From an uncultured Clostridia bacterium (GTDB lineage: Bacteria > Bacillota > Clostridia > UBA1381): DNA of 64,000 nt. Position numbers and translations under genes: made by a program. The stretch covers positions 40,867-104,866 of the forward strand of contig CANQDD010000006.1 in the NCBI GenBank assembly GCA_947591315.1, written 5' to 3'. The notes beneath the pieces are model-generated. The model was not told where the DNA came from and did no database searches. It saw nothing but the letters and a program-made list of their open reading frames with translations. This document shows positions 16,601 through 26,300 of the stretch, piece by piece (within the stretch, counting starts at the first letter, position 1; the number at the start of each line of letters is the position of its first letter).

Positions 16601-18805
16601 ATGGCAAGAAAGAAAAAGACAGAGGACGAGGAAATAGTTTACGCTCCGATAGACGAGCAGCCGATAACGGAAACGCTCGAAAAAAACTATATGCCCTACG
16701 CGATGAGCGTTATAGTGTCGAGAGCGATACCGGAAATAGACGGCTTTAAGCCGGCGCATAGGAAGCTTTTATACACGATGTATAAAATGGGACTTTTGGG
16801 CGGCAAGCTCACGAAATCGGCTAATGTTGTCGGTCAGACGATGAAACTGAACCCCCACGGCGACGCGACGATTTACGAAACGATGGTGCGTCTCACGCGC
16901 GGTCACGAGGCGCTATTGCACCCGCTCGTGGAGTCGCAGGGTAACTTCGGCAAGCAGTTTTCGCGTGATATGGCTTACGCCGCGCCGAGATACACCGAGG
17001 TAAGGCTTGAACCGATATGTCAGGAGATTTTCGGGGATATAAACAAAAACACCGTTAAATTCGTCGATAACTACGACGGTGAGATGCAGGAGCCTACCCT
17101 TCTGCCGGTAGCTTTCCCGAATATACTCGTGAACCCCAACCAGGGTATCGCGGTAGGTATGGCGAGCAATATATGCTCGTTTAATCTCGCGGAGACGTGC
17201 GCCGCGACAGTCGCGCTTTTGAAAAACGAGAATGCGGACGTTATGAAGTATATGCCCGCGCCGGACTTTTCGATGGGCGCGGATATAATATACAACGAGG
17301 ACGAGATGCGCGCCATATACGAAACGGGACGCGGCAGCTTCAAAATGCGCGCAAAGTATGTCTATGACAAGAAAAACAACTGCATAGAGATAACGGAAAT
17401 TCCGTATACAACAACGTCCGAGGCGATAATCGGAAAGTTTATGGATTTGGTTAAGGCGAATAAGCTTAAAGAGATAAGCGACGCGCGCGACGAGACGGGT
17501 CTTGACGGCTTTAAGATCACGCTTGACCTAAAGCGCGGCACTGATCCCGATCAGCTGATGTCAAAGCTGTATAAATTAACGCCGCTCGAGGACACATTCA
17601 GCTGCAACTTCAACGTGCTTATAAAGACGCGCCCCGTTGTTCTGGGCGTGAGAGATATACTTCTCGAATGGATAAAGTTCCGTATGGAGTGCGTTAAAAA
17701 CGGCATAAAATACGATATAGACAAAAAGAGCGAGCGGCTGCATCTGCTCACAGGTCTTAAAAAGATTTTGCTCGATATAGACAAGGCGATTTCTATTATC
17801 CGCCACACGGAGCTTGAAGCGGACGTTGTGCCGAACCTTATGGACGGCTTCGGTATAGACAAGGTTCAGGCGGAGTATGTTGCGGAGATAAAGCTGCGTA
17901 ATTTGAACCGCGAATATATCTTAAACCGCACAGCCGATATCGAAAAGCTTATGGAGGAGCTTGAAGAGCTTAACCGCATACTCGGCGACGATAAGGAAGT
18001 TAAAAAGGTAATCGCCGACCAGCTTAAACGGATAAGCAAAAAGTACGGTCAGGAAAGAAAAACAACGCTCATAACGAGCGAGGACGTTACGGAGTACAAG
18101 GAGGTCGTCACGGTCGACGACTACCCGCTGACGATTTTCTTCACGAAGGAGAATTACCTTAAAAAGATTTCGGCGGTGTCGCTCCGTTCAAGCACAAACG
18201 AGCACAAGCTAAAGGAAAACGACGAGATTTTACAGACGATAGAGACGACGAACAAGACGGAGCTTATATTCTTCACCGACAAGTGCGCCGCGTACAAGAT
18301 GAAAACGTACGATATGCCCGACGCGAAGGTAAGCACAATGGGAGAGTACCTCCCCGGTCTTTTGGGGCTTGACGAGGACGAGAAAGTGCTGTACGTCGTC
18401 GTTACGGCGGACTATAGCGGATATATGCTGTTCACGTTCGAGAACGGTAAAATGGCGAAGGTGGAGCTTAAAAATTACGAGACGAAAACAAACCGTAAAA
18501 AGCTCATCGGCGCGTACAGCGACAAGTCGCCCGTATGCGATATTCGCTTTATCAATGGTGACACGGACGTAATTCTCATGTCGAACAACAACCGCGCGCT
18601 GTGCCTTAACACCGCAAAGATACCTCTGAAAGCCACAAAGAGCACGCAGGGCGTGCAGGCTATGACGCTGCGCCGTAAGGGAAGCGTTATCGTGAAGGTC
18701 GTAGGCGCGGACGAGGGCGTTATAGAGAACGCCGACAAGTACCGCTCGCGGAATATCCCCGCCGCGGGAAGCGCGATTTCGGACGCGCAGATGAGCCTTA
18801 TATAG
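16601..18805 (+). CDS. Type IIA DNA topoisomerase subunit A, divergent ParC/GyrA-like
   Basis: 734 residues. The breakage-reunion domain holds MPYAMSVIVSRAIPEIDGFK, the helix-turn-helix GQTMKLNPHGDATIYETMVR and the catalytic Tyr131 in AYAAPRYTEVRL. A coiled-coil (about 410-490) follows. The C-terminal domain is a reduced beta-pinwheel with LRSSTNEHKLKENDEIL and IPLKATKSTQGVQAM, without an obvious GyrA box, so supercoiling is unlikely. Residues at the usual quinolone positions differ from GyrA/ParC (GDAT rather than GDSS/GDSA). It is cotranscribed with the B subunit and followed 35 bp later by citrate synthase. Confidence 0.9.
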   Translation: MARKKKTEDEEIVYAPIDEQPITETLEKNYMPYAMSVIVSRAIPEIDGFKPAHRKLLYTMYKMGLLGGKLTKSANVVGQTMKLNPHGDATIYETMVRLTRGHEALLHPLVESQGNFGKQFSRDMAYAAPRYTEVRLEPICQEIFGDINKNTVKFVDNYDGEMQEPTLLPVAFPNILVNPNQGIAVGMASNICSFNLAETCAATVALLKNENADVMKYMPAPDFSMGADIIYNEDEMRAIYETGRGSFKMRAKYVYDKKNNCIEITEIPYTTTSEAIIGKFMDLVKANKLKEISDARDETGLDGFKITLDLKRGTDPDQLMSKLYKLTPLEDTFSCNFNVLIKTRPVVLGVRDILLEWIKFRMECVKNGIKYDIDKKSERLHLLTGLKKILLDIDKAISIIRHTELEADVVPNLMDGFGIDKVQAEYVAEIKLRNLNREYILNRTADIEKLMEELEELNRILGDDKEVKKVIADQLKRISKKYGQERKTTLITSEDVTEYKEVVTVDDYPLTIFFTKENYLKKISAVSLRSSTNEHKLKENDEILQTIETTNKTELIFFTDKCAAYKMKTYDMPDAKVSTMGEYLPGLLGLDEDEKVLYVVVTADYSGYMLFTFENGKMAKVELKNYETKTNRKKLIGAYSDKSPVCDIRFINGDTDVILMSNNNRALCLNTAKIPLKATKSTQGVQAMTLRRKGSVIVKVVGADEGVIENADKYRSRNIPAAGSAISDAQMSLI

Positions 18806-18840
18806 TACGGCTCAAATAATCAGAAAGGGACGTGATATAA

Positions 18841-20211
18841 ATGGAATACATCAATGACGAGCTGAGGGAAAAGCTGCAGCCGCGCTTTGAAAAAGAGGCG
18901 ACGGACATATACAAGCCCTTTTCAAAAAATCTGTTCAAGGAATATGACGTTAAAAGAGGTTTAAGAAACGACGACGGCACGGGCGTTATGGCGGGACTTA
19001 CCTCGATAGGCTCGGTTATCGGATATGAGATGAAAAACGGCAAAAAAGTGCCGATCGAAGGTCACCTGCGTTACAGAGGCTACGACCTCTGCGACCTCGT
19101 GAGAAGCTGTGAAAACGAAAACCGTTTCGGTTTTGACGAGGTGGCGTATCTGCTCTTGTTCGGACATCTGCCCGACAAAAACACGCTCCGTGAGTTTTCG
19201 TCGCTTATCGGTATACTGCGCCCTCTCCCGCCCGGATTTACGGAGGATATGATATTAAAAGCGCCGAGCAGCAATATTATGAATAAGATTGCCCGCGCGG
19301 TGCTTGCGTCGTACTCGTACGACTCAAACCCCGACGACATATCGGTCGGAAATATACTCAGGCAGTCGATAGAGCTTATAGCGCGTCTGCCGGTCATGGC
19401 GGCGTACGGCTATCAGGCAAAAAGTCACTACCACGACGGTAACAGCCTTTACCTGCACGCGCCGCAAAAGGATTTGTCTACGGCTGAAAATCTGCTTTAC
19501 ATGCTGCGTCCCGACAACAGGTACACGCGTGAGGAAGCGGAAATGCTCGATTTGCTGCTTATGGTTCACGCGGAGCACGGCGGCGGTAACAACTCGGCGT
19601 TCACGACGCGCGTCGTGTCATCGTCGGGCACAGATACATACAGCGCGATAGCGGCGGCAATAGGCTCGCTCAAAGGTCCGAAGCACGGCGGCGCGAACGC
19701 TAAGGTTATGGGTATGATCGAGGAAATTAAGGCGAACGTACATAACTGGTCGGACGACGGCGAGCTTTCCGATTATCTTATTAAAATTCTTAAAAAGGAA
19801 GCGTACGACCGCACAGGTCTTATTTACGGCATGGGACACGCCATTTACACGTACTCCGACCCGCGCTGCGTGCTGCTTAAAGAAAAGGCGGAGCAGCTTG
19901 TGACGCTCAGTCCCGAGTACCGCGAGGAATTTGAGCTGTATAAGTCGATAGAACGGCTCACGGCGGGACTGTTCGCCGAGATACGCCGCAACGACAAGGT
20001 TATGTGCGCGAACGTGGATATGTATTCGGGCTTCGTGTATAAAATGCTCGGCATACCGCCGGAGATGTATACGCCGCTGTTCGCGATTGCGAGAATTACC
20101 GGCTGGAGCGCGCACCGTCTGGAGGAAACCATCGGCTGCGGCAGAATTATACGTCCGGCGTACAAGTCTATCATAGGTGAAAAGGAATATGTTCCGCTCG
20201 ACGAGCGGTAA
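18841..20211 (+). CDS. gltA: Citrate synthase
   Basis: 456 residues, type I-like length for Clostridia. It condenses oxaloacetate and acetyl-CoA. Catalytic residues are seen in MVHAEHGGGNNSAF (His), YGMGHAIYTYSDPR (His) and CANVDMYSGFVY (Asp). The N-terminal extension up to GVMAGLTSIG and the EGHLRYRGYDL signature match the Clostridial enzymes. GGACGTGATATAA precedes the ATG. It lies in the plus-strand operon behind the topoisomerase pair, with no sign of other TCA genes here, so a biosynthetic glutamate route is likely. No regulatory NADH site can be inferred. Confidence 0.95.
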   Translation: MEYINDELREKLQPRFEKEATDIYKPFSKNLFKEYDVKRGLRNDDGTGVMAGLTSIGSVIGYEMKNGKKVPIEGHLRYRGYDLCDLVRSCENENRFGFDEVAYLLLFGHLPDKNTLREFSSLIGILRPLPPGFTEDMILKAPSSNIMNKIARAVLASYSYDSNPDDISVGNILRQSIELIARLPVMAAYGYQAKSHYHDGNSLYLHAPQKDLSTAENLLYMLRPDNRYTREEAEMLDLLLMVHAEHGGGNNSAFTTRVVSSSGTDTYSAIAAAIGSLKGPKHGGANAKVMGMIEEIKANVHNWSDDGELSDYLIKILKKEAYDRTGLIYGMGHAIYTYSDPRCVLLKEKAEQLVTLSPEYREEFELYKSIERLTAGLFAEIRRNDKVMCANVDMYSGFVYKMLGIPPEMYTPLFAIARITGWSAHRLEETIGCGRIIRPAYKSIIGEKEYVPLDER

Positions 20212-20229
20212 AACGCGGAGGAAAAAATT

Positions 20230-20970
20230 ATGGATAAGGTGAATATACTCGGCGTAAAGGTCGATATGGTCACGATTGACGAGGCAAGTGACCTCATTAT
20301 GCGGTTTATGGAGGAGGAAAAATTCCACTCTGTTTTTACGCCCAACTCCGAAATTATAATGCGAGCGTACAGGGACGGTGAATTTGCAGACCTTCTGAAT
20401 AACGCGGACTTGCTGACAGCCGACGGTATCGGCGTAGTGTACGCGTCAAGAATACTCAAAAAGCCGCTCAAAGAGCGCGCGGCGGGCTTTGATATCGCGA
20501 AAAAGGTACTCGGTAAAATGAGTGCGTCGGAGCACAGCCTGTTCCTGTTCGGCGGCAAGCCCGGCGTTGCGGAAAAAGCCGCGGAAAACCTAACAAAGGA
20601 TTATCCCGGTCTTAAGATTGCCGGTATGAGAAACGGTTATTTTAAGGACGATGAAGTGAGTGAGATTGTGCGCGAAATAAACGAGTCGGGCGCGGATATG
20701 ATTTTCGTATGCCTCGGTGCGCCGAAGCAGGAGCAATGGATAGACAAAAATAAGTCGAGCCTTACGAATATACGCGTCGCCATGGGTATCGGCGGAAGCC
20801 TTGACGTGTTTGCAGGCACGGCTGAACGCGCGCCCGAATTTTTCTGCAAGACTGGTCTGGAATGGTTCTACAGACTGTGCAAGGAGCCGTGGCGCGCGAA
20901 GCGTATGGCAGACCTGCCGAAATTCGCGTTTACGGTTCTGAAAAACGGTAAGAAATACGAGCAGGAATAA
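20230..20970 (+). CDS. WecG/TagA/CpsF-family glycosyltransferase (GT26)
   Basis: 246 residues. Family motifs: FTPNSEIIMRAYRDGEF, ADLLTADGIGVVYASRIL, the LFGGKPGVAEKAAENL nucleotide-binding turn, and the GAPKQEQWI loop. GT26 enzymes add N-acetylmannosamine or a related amino sugar to lipid-linked GlcNAc at the inner face of the membrane, as TagA does in wall teichoic acid synthesis. No other teichoic acid or capsule gene is nearby, so the exact product is open. GGAGG at 9 bp before the ATG; 18 bp behind citrate synthase. Confidence 0.9.
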   Translation: MDKVNILGVKVDMVTIDEASDLIMRFMEEEKFHSVFTPNSEIIMRAYRDGEFADLLNNADLLTADGIGVVYASRILKKPLKERAAGFDIAKKVLGKMSASEHSLFLFGGKPGVAEKAAENLTKDYPGLKIAGMRNGYFKDDEVSEIVREINESGADMIFVCLGAPKQEQWIDKNKSSLTNIRVAMGIGGSLDVFAGTAERAPEFFCKTGLEWFYRLCKEPWRAKRMADLPKFAFTVLKNGKKYEQE

Positions 20971-20984
20971 AGGCGGGATTGACT

Positions 20985-21659
20985 ATGGGAATACTTATAG
21001 CGATAGACGGCGTTGACGCAAGCGGCAAGCAGACACAGACGGAGCTTTTGGCGAAGCGTCTCACGGACGAGGGGTTTCCGGTGAGACAGGTGTCGTTCCC
21101 CGCGTATGATAACCCGTCGTCAACGCTCGTCAAGATGTACCTTAACGGCGCTTTCGGGGACAAGCCTTCGGACGTTAACGCTTACGCGACGTCCGTTCTT
21201 TTCGCGTCCGACCGTTTCGCGACGTTCCGCACCGACTGGGGCAAGGATTATGACGGCGGCAAAATCATAATCGCCGACAGGTACGTTTCGTCAAACCTCA
21301 TACATCAGGCGAGCAAGATCGACGATGAAACGGAAAAGGACAAGTTTCTTATCTGGCTCGACAATCTGGAGTACGGCGTGTTCTCCCTCCCCCGCCCCGA
21401 CGCGACGATTTTTCTCGATATGCCGCCGGAGTACGGCGCGGAGCTTATGAAAGACAGGCGCAACAAGTCCACGGACGGCGAGGTCAAGGACATACACGAA
21501 AGCGACCGCGCGTACCTCGAAAAAAGCTACGCGAACGCGGTGTACGTCGCGGAAAAGTTCGGCTGGAAGCGGATAAAGTGCGTCGAGAACGGCGCGGTGA
21601 GAACCGTGGACGATATTCACAGCGATATATACGCCATAGTTAAGGAGCTGTTAAAGTGA
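20985..21659 (+). CDS. tmk: Thymidylate kinase
   Basis: 224 residues. P-loop DGVDASGKQTQ near the N-terminus, the DR motif ASDRFATFR and ADRYVSSNLIHQ, and a Lys/Arg-rich lid MKDRRNKSTDGE. It phosphorylates dTMP to dTDP. GGCGGG precedes the ATG at 20985, two codons inside the longest open frame. Its stop overlaps the following gene start (GTGA), so the two are translationally coupled, although the partner is a surface protein. Confidence 0.93.
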   Translation: MGILIAIDGVDASGKQTQTELLAKRLTDEGFPVRQVSFPAYDNPSSTLVKMYLNGAFGDKPSDVNAYATSVLFASDRFATFRTDWGKDYDGGKIIIADRYVSSNLIHQASKIDDETEKDKFLIWLDNLEYGVFSLPRPDATIFLDMPPEYGAELMKDRRNKSTDGEVKDIHESDRAYLEKSYANAVYVAEKFGWKRIKCVENGAVRTVDDIHSDIYAIVKELLK

Positions 21660-23188
21660 AAAAGCTTTTAATGCTGTTTGCCGTATTTTTTATTGTGATG
21701 GGAGTAAGCGCGGCGGCTGACGGCGAAATTGAAATAACGATAGACGGCGAGCCGCTATACACGGAAAACGCGCCCGTAAACATAGACGGACGCGTGCTTG
21801 TGCCGATGAGAGCCGTGTTCGAGGCGCTTGACGCGGACGTCACGTGGGACGGCGAAGCGCAGACGGTTTGGGCGTCGCGCGAGGACGAGTTCATAGCGAT
21901 CGACCTTGTAAAAGGCACAATGGGCGCGGGCGTGTTCAATTCCGACGGCAAGCCGTACTGGGTGTCGGACGAAAAGCTCGACGTACCCGCGAGGCTTATA
22001 GGCGACTACACGTACATTCCCGTAAGAGCGGTGTCGGAAACGCTGAGCGCGTGCGTAAACTGGGACGGCGAGCATAACCGCGTCGTAATAGACAGCCGCC
22101 GCGACGTGCAGGGCACCGTTTACTACGCGTCCGACTCCGATTTCCAGTACCTCTACTGTGTCGGCAAAAACGGGCGCGGCAGACGGCTTTTGTCGAAAAG
22201 GCAGGTCGAATCGCTCGAAATAAGCGACGGGTACGTGTACTACATTGACAAGAAAAATCAGTACCTCTACCGCGCGAACAGTTTGAGCGGCGAGGAGCTT
22301 TTGGTAGACCGCTCCGTGTACAAGGTCAAGGCGGAGGACGGGTACGTGTACTACGTCGAGCTTGACGGCGGCGGCACGAAAAGCGGCATACTCTACCGCC
22401 TTAACGTCAACACCGGCGAAAAGCAGCAGCTTGTTGACACGCATATTAAGTACGCCGAAAAGTACAAGGACTATATATATTTCAACATAGACGGCAGAAA
22501 CGTCATGTACGCGCTGTACGAGGACGGCAGCGCGATGTATACGGTCGACACGGGCGACAGCGTGTACTCGAAGCTGTACCCGTTCAACTGCATATTCTAC
22601 GGAGATTACATTCTTATTGAGGACGGCGTGTGGTTCGGCAACCTCATGCGGTGCGACCTTAACGGCGGCAATATGATACCGCTTACAAGGCTGAACGCGC
22701 TCGTTGAGAAGAACCAGCAGCACAACGATAAGATAATATACAAGCAGCCCGACCACGGTCAGGATATTTACTGCATAAATATTGACGGCAGCGACAACCA
22801 CCTCGTGCATCAGAGCGACCCGACGTGGCTCGATATAACGCTGCTCGCGCAGTGGGACGATATGGTGTACTACAAGCACCCGATGCGCAACGAGGTTTAC
22901 AGGGTGAATCTCGACGGCTCAAACGACATTTACGTCGGGTACGCGGACAGTATTCAGGTGCATAACGGCAAGCTGTTTCTGGCGTTTAACGGTCTGTATA
23001 TGGGCGATTTGGACGGCAGCAATATGCAGAAGCTCTACGGCTATAAGCTGCGCGGCTTCGCGATTATAGACAATCTCGTGTACTTCAAGGACGATAAAAC
23101 GACCCGCCTCGCCATGTCCGATTTCTACGGCAGAAACGGCGTTGTAACGTGCGACGCCTGCGGCGAGTGGGTGCAGAGTGATTTTTAA
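21656..23188 (+). CDS. Secreted stalk-domain protein with DUF5050 beta-propeller
   Basis: 510 residues, GTG start overlapping the tmk stop. A signal peptide (about 1-22, MKKLLMLFAVFF...) leads to a copper-amine-oxidase N-terminal-like stalk domain (about 25-145) with two copies of the PMRAVFEAL / PVRAVSETL motif and VTWDG / VNWDG. The rest is a DUF5050-type propeller with repeated blades ending YVYY or YIYF (GYVYYIDKK, GYVYYVELD). It ends in TCDACGEW. It is exported and perhaps binds wall or ligands. No copper-oxidase catalytic residues are present. Confidence 0.85.
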   Translation: MKKLLMLFAVFFIVMGVSAAADGEIEITIDGEPLYTENAPVNIDGRVLVPMRAVFEALDADVTWDGEAQTVWASREDEFIAIDLVKGTMGAGVFNSDGKPYWVSDEKLDVPARLIGDYTYIPVRAVSETLSACVNWDGEHNRVVIDSRRDVQGTVYYASDSDFQYLYCVGKNGRGRRLLSKRQVESLEISDGYVYYIDKKNQYLYRANSLSGEELLVDRSVYKVKAEDGYVYYVELDGGGTKSGILYRLNVNTGEKQQLVDTHIKYAEKYKDYIYFNIDGRNVMYALYEDGSAMYTVDTGDSVYSKLYPFNCIFYGDYILIEDGVWFGNLMRCDLNGGNMIPLTRLNALVEKNQQHNDKIIYKQPDHGQDIYCINIDGSDNHLVHQSDPTWLDITLLAQWDDMVYYKHPMRNEVYRVNLDGSNDIYVGYADSIQVHNGKLFLAFNGLYMGDLDGSNMQKLYGYKLRGFAIIDNLVYFKDDKTTRLAMSDFYGRNGVVTCDACGEWVQSDF

Positions 23189-23247
23189 GGATTAAACTGT
23201 GTTGTAGTGTAAAGCAATAATTTTATATTTTTGCGCAACTTTTCTTA

Positions 23248-23276
23248 ATGACTTGTTGCTTCATGAGATGTATAAT
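23248..23276 (+). promoter_or_regulatory. Probable promoter of the DUF5107-TPR gene
   Basis: ATGACT, 17 bp, TATAAT, 37 bp before the ATG. The -35 box is weak. Confidence 0.55.
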
Positions 23277-23312
23277 GAGCTTAATAAATTAAATCCGACG
23301 GAGGTCACGAAA

Positions 23313-26300
23313 ATGAGCGAGGTAATTTTAAGACAGGAGAAGGTAGTTATACCGACTTACGAATTATCGGAGTATGACAAGAACCCGATGTTTCTCGAAA
23401 AGCGCGTGTATCAGGGCTCGTCCGGACGCGTTTATCCGCACCCCGTGTGCGAGGGCGTTTCGGACGTGAAAACCGATAAGGAATACAACGCGGTTTATCT
23501 TGAAAATGACTATATCTTAGTGATGATTTTGCCCGAGATAGGCGGCAAAATTCAGCGGCTTTACGATAAGACAAACGGCTATGACGCGGTATACTACAAC
23601 GAGGTCGTAAAACCCGCGCTCGTAGGTCTTGCGGGCCCGTGGATAAGCGGCGGTATCGAGTTTAACTGGCCGCAGCATCACCGCCCGTCAACGTTCGATC
23701 CCGTCGATTACACGATCGAGCGTAACGGCGACGGTTCGGTAACGGTCTGGGTAGGCGAAACGGAAAAAATGTTCCACACTAAGGGTATGGCGGGCTTTAC
23801 CGTGTACCCCGACAAGGCATATCTCGAAATTAAGGGACAGGTCTACAACCCCACCGACCGTCCGCAGACGTTTCTTTGGTGGGCAAACCCTGCTGTGGCG
23901 GTAAACGATTACACGCAGTCGATTTTCCCGCCCGACGTGAACGCGGTAATGGATCACGGCAAGCGCGGCGTGTCGAAGTTCCCGATTGCCGACGGCGTTT
24001 ATTACAAGTACGATTACGCGCCCGGAACGGATATTTCGCGTTACAAAAATATTCCTGTCCCCACATCGTATATGGCGTACCACAGCGACTTTAATTTCAT
24101 CGGCAACTACGATTACGGCAAAAACGCAGGACTTCTGCACATCGCCGACCACCACGTGTCACCCGGCAAGAAGCAGTGGACGTGGGGCTGCGGCGATTTC
24201 GGACAGGCGTGGGACAGGAACCTCACCGATGAAAACGGCCCGTATATCGAGCTTATGACGGGTATGTTCACGGATAATCAGCCCGATTTTACATTCCTGA
24301 AGCCGTACGAGGAAAAGACGTTCACGCAGTATTTTATGCCGTACAAGGCGATCGGCGCGATAAAGAACGCGTCGCTCGACGCGGCTGTAAATGTTGAGGT
24401 CGGGGACACTAAAAACGGGGACACTAAAGTTAAAGTAACGGTATACACTCCGTCAGGGCTTGACAGCGCGCAGCTTCTGGTAAAGTGCAAGGGTGAAACG
24501 ATATTTACGGGGACACTAAACTTAAAGCCTGCCGAGGTGTTTGAAACGGAACTTGACGCGCGCGGCGCAAACTATGAGGATATAACATTAAAAATTATCG
24601 GGGACACTAAAACCATACTGGAGCATATCCCCGTCAAAAATACTGAACCCGTCCCCTCGCCCGCCGAGGCGATACCCGCGCCGGAGGAAATACCGACGAA
24701 CGAAAAATTATTCCTCGCCGCTACGCATCTGGAGCAGTACCGTCACGCGACGTACTCGCCCGAACCGTATTACCTCGAGGGCTTAAAGCGTGACAGTGAG
24801 GACATACGCTTAAACAACGGCTACGGCAAGTACCTTTACAACCGCGGCAGATTTGCGGAAAGCGTTGAATATTTCCGCGCGGCGGTTAGGGCTTCGACGT
24901 GGAAGAATCCCAACCCTTACGATTGTGAGCCGTATTACAATCTCGGTCTGGCGCTCAAAATGTCGGGCGGCGGACGTGACAAGGCGTTTGACGCGTTTTA
25001 CAAGGCGACGTGGGACGGAAACATGCAGGATAAGGCGTTTTATATGCTCGCCTGCATGACGGCGGAAAGGGGCGATTACGCGGATGCGCTTGCGTTCGTT
25101 GAAAAGTCGCTTGCGCGCGGACTTCACAACTTAAAGGCGCGCACGCTTAAAACCGCGCTGTTAAGGCTTACGGGCAAAATTGAAGAGGCGATTGCATTCG
25201 CGAACGAAACGAAGAATATCGACGCGCTCGACCACGGCTGCCGTTATGAACTGTACCTGCTCACGGGCAAGGACGAATTTACGGCTGTTATGCGCGGCGA
25301 CAATCACAATTATATCGAGCTTGCGCTCACGTACATCGCAGCCGGAATGAAGGACGAGGCGGATAAAATACTTGCTCTCGCGCCCTGTGACGAGCCGATG
25401 GTACACTATTACCGCCATTTCTGCACGGGCGACAAGTCGGAGCTTGAAAAGGCTGAAAACGCAAGCCCGCTCTACTGCTTCCCGAACCGCTTGGAGGGCA
25501 TTTCGGTACTCGGAAACGCGGCGGGCAAAGGCGGCGAATATGCGAAATATTATCTCGGCTGCCTGTTCTACGATAAGGGTTTGTGGGAAAAGAGCGTGAC
25601 GCTGTGGGAGTGCTGCGCGGATAAGATAAATCTGCCGACGGTCTACAGAAACCTGTCGCTTGCGTACTACAACAAAATGGGCGATTATGATAAGGCGAAG
25701 GCGGCTATGGAAAAGGCGTTTGAAATGGATAAAACCGACGCGCGCGTGTTCTTTGAGCTTGATCAGCTTTATAAAATGCTCAACTATTCGCTTAAAGAGC
25801 GGCTCGCGAACATGAACGCGCACCCCGAACTTTTGGAAAAGCGCGACGATTTGTACACGGAGTACATAACGCTTTTGAACCTCAACGGCGAGTACGACAA
25901 CGCGTACGAGCGCATAATGAGCCATAACTTCCACCCGTGGGAGGGCGGCGAGGGCAAAATCCCCGCGCAGTACAGAATCGCGCTTATAAACAAGGCGAAA
26001 GCCGAGCCGGAAAAAGCTGTGGAATATCTGGAAAAAGCGCTCGTGTACCCGTATAATCTCGGCGAGGGCAAGCTTATCGGTAACCTCGACAACGACATTT
26101 ACTATATGCTCGGCGGACTGTATGAGGATAAGGACAAGTCCGACCGGGCGTACAAAATGGCGGCGCGCGGCGAGTTTGAGCTTACGTCGGCGATGTACTA
26201 CAACGACCAGCCGCCTGAAATGATGTACTACGCGGCAAAGGCGATCGAGGCTCTCGGCGACAGTGCGGAAGCTCAAAAGCGGTTTGATATGTTTATCGAG

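Noticed and set aside
21755..22879. 374-codon antisense frame within the stalk-domain gene
   Set aside because: Shadow of a GC-rich coding region; no motif and no start context.
23189..23250. Inverted repeat AAGCAA...TTGCTT after the stalk-protein gene as a terminator
   Set aside because: Six pairs with a loop of about 40 bases and no T-run; not convincing.
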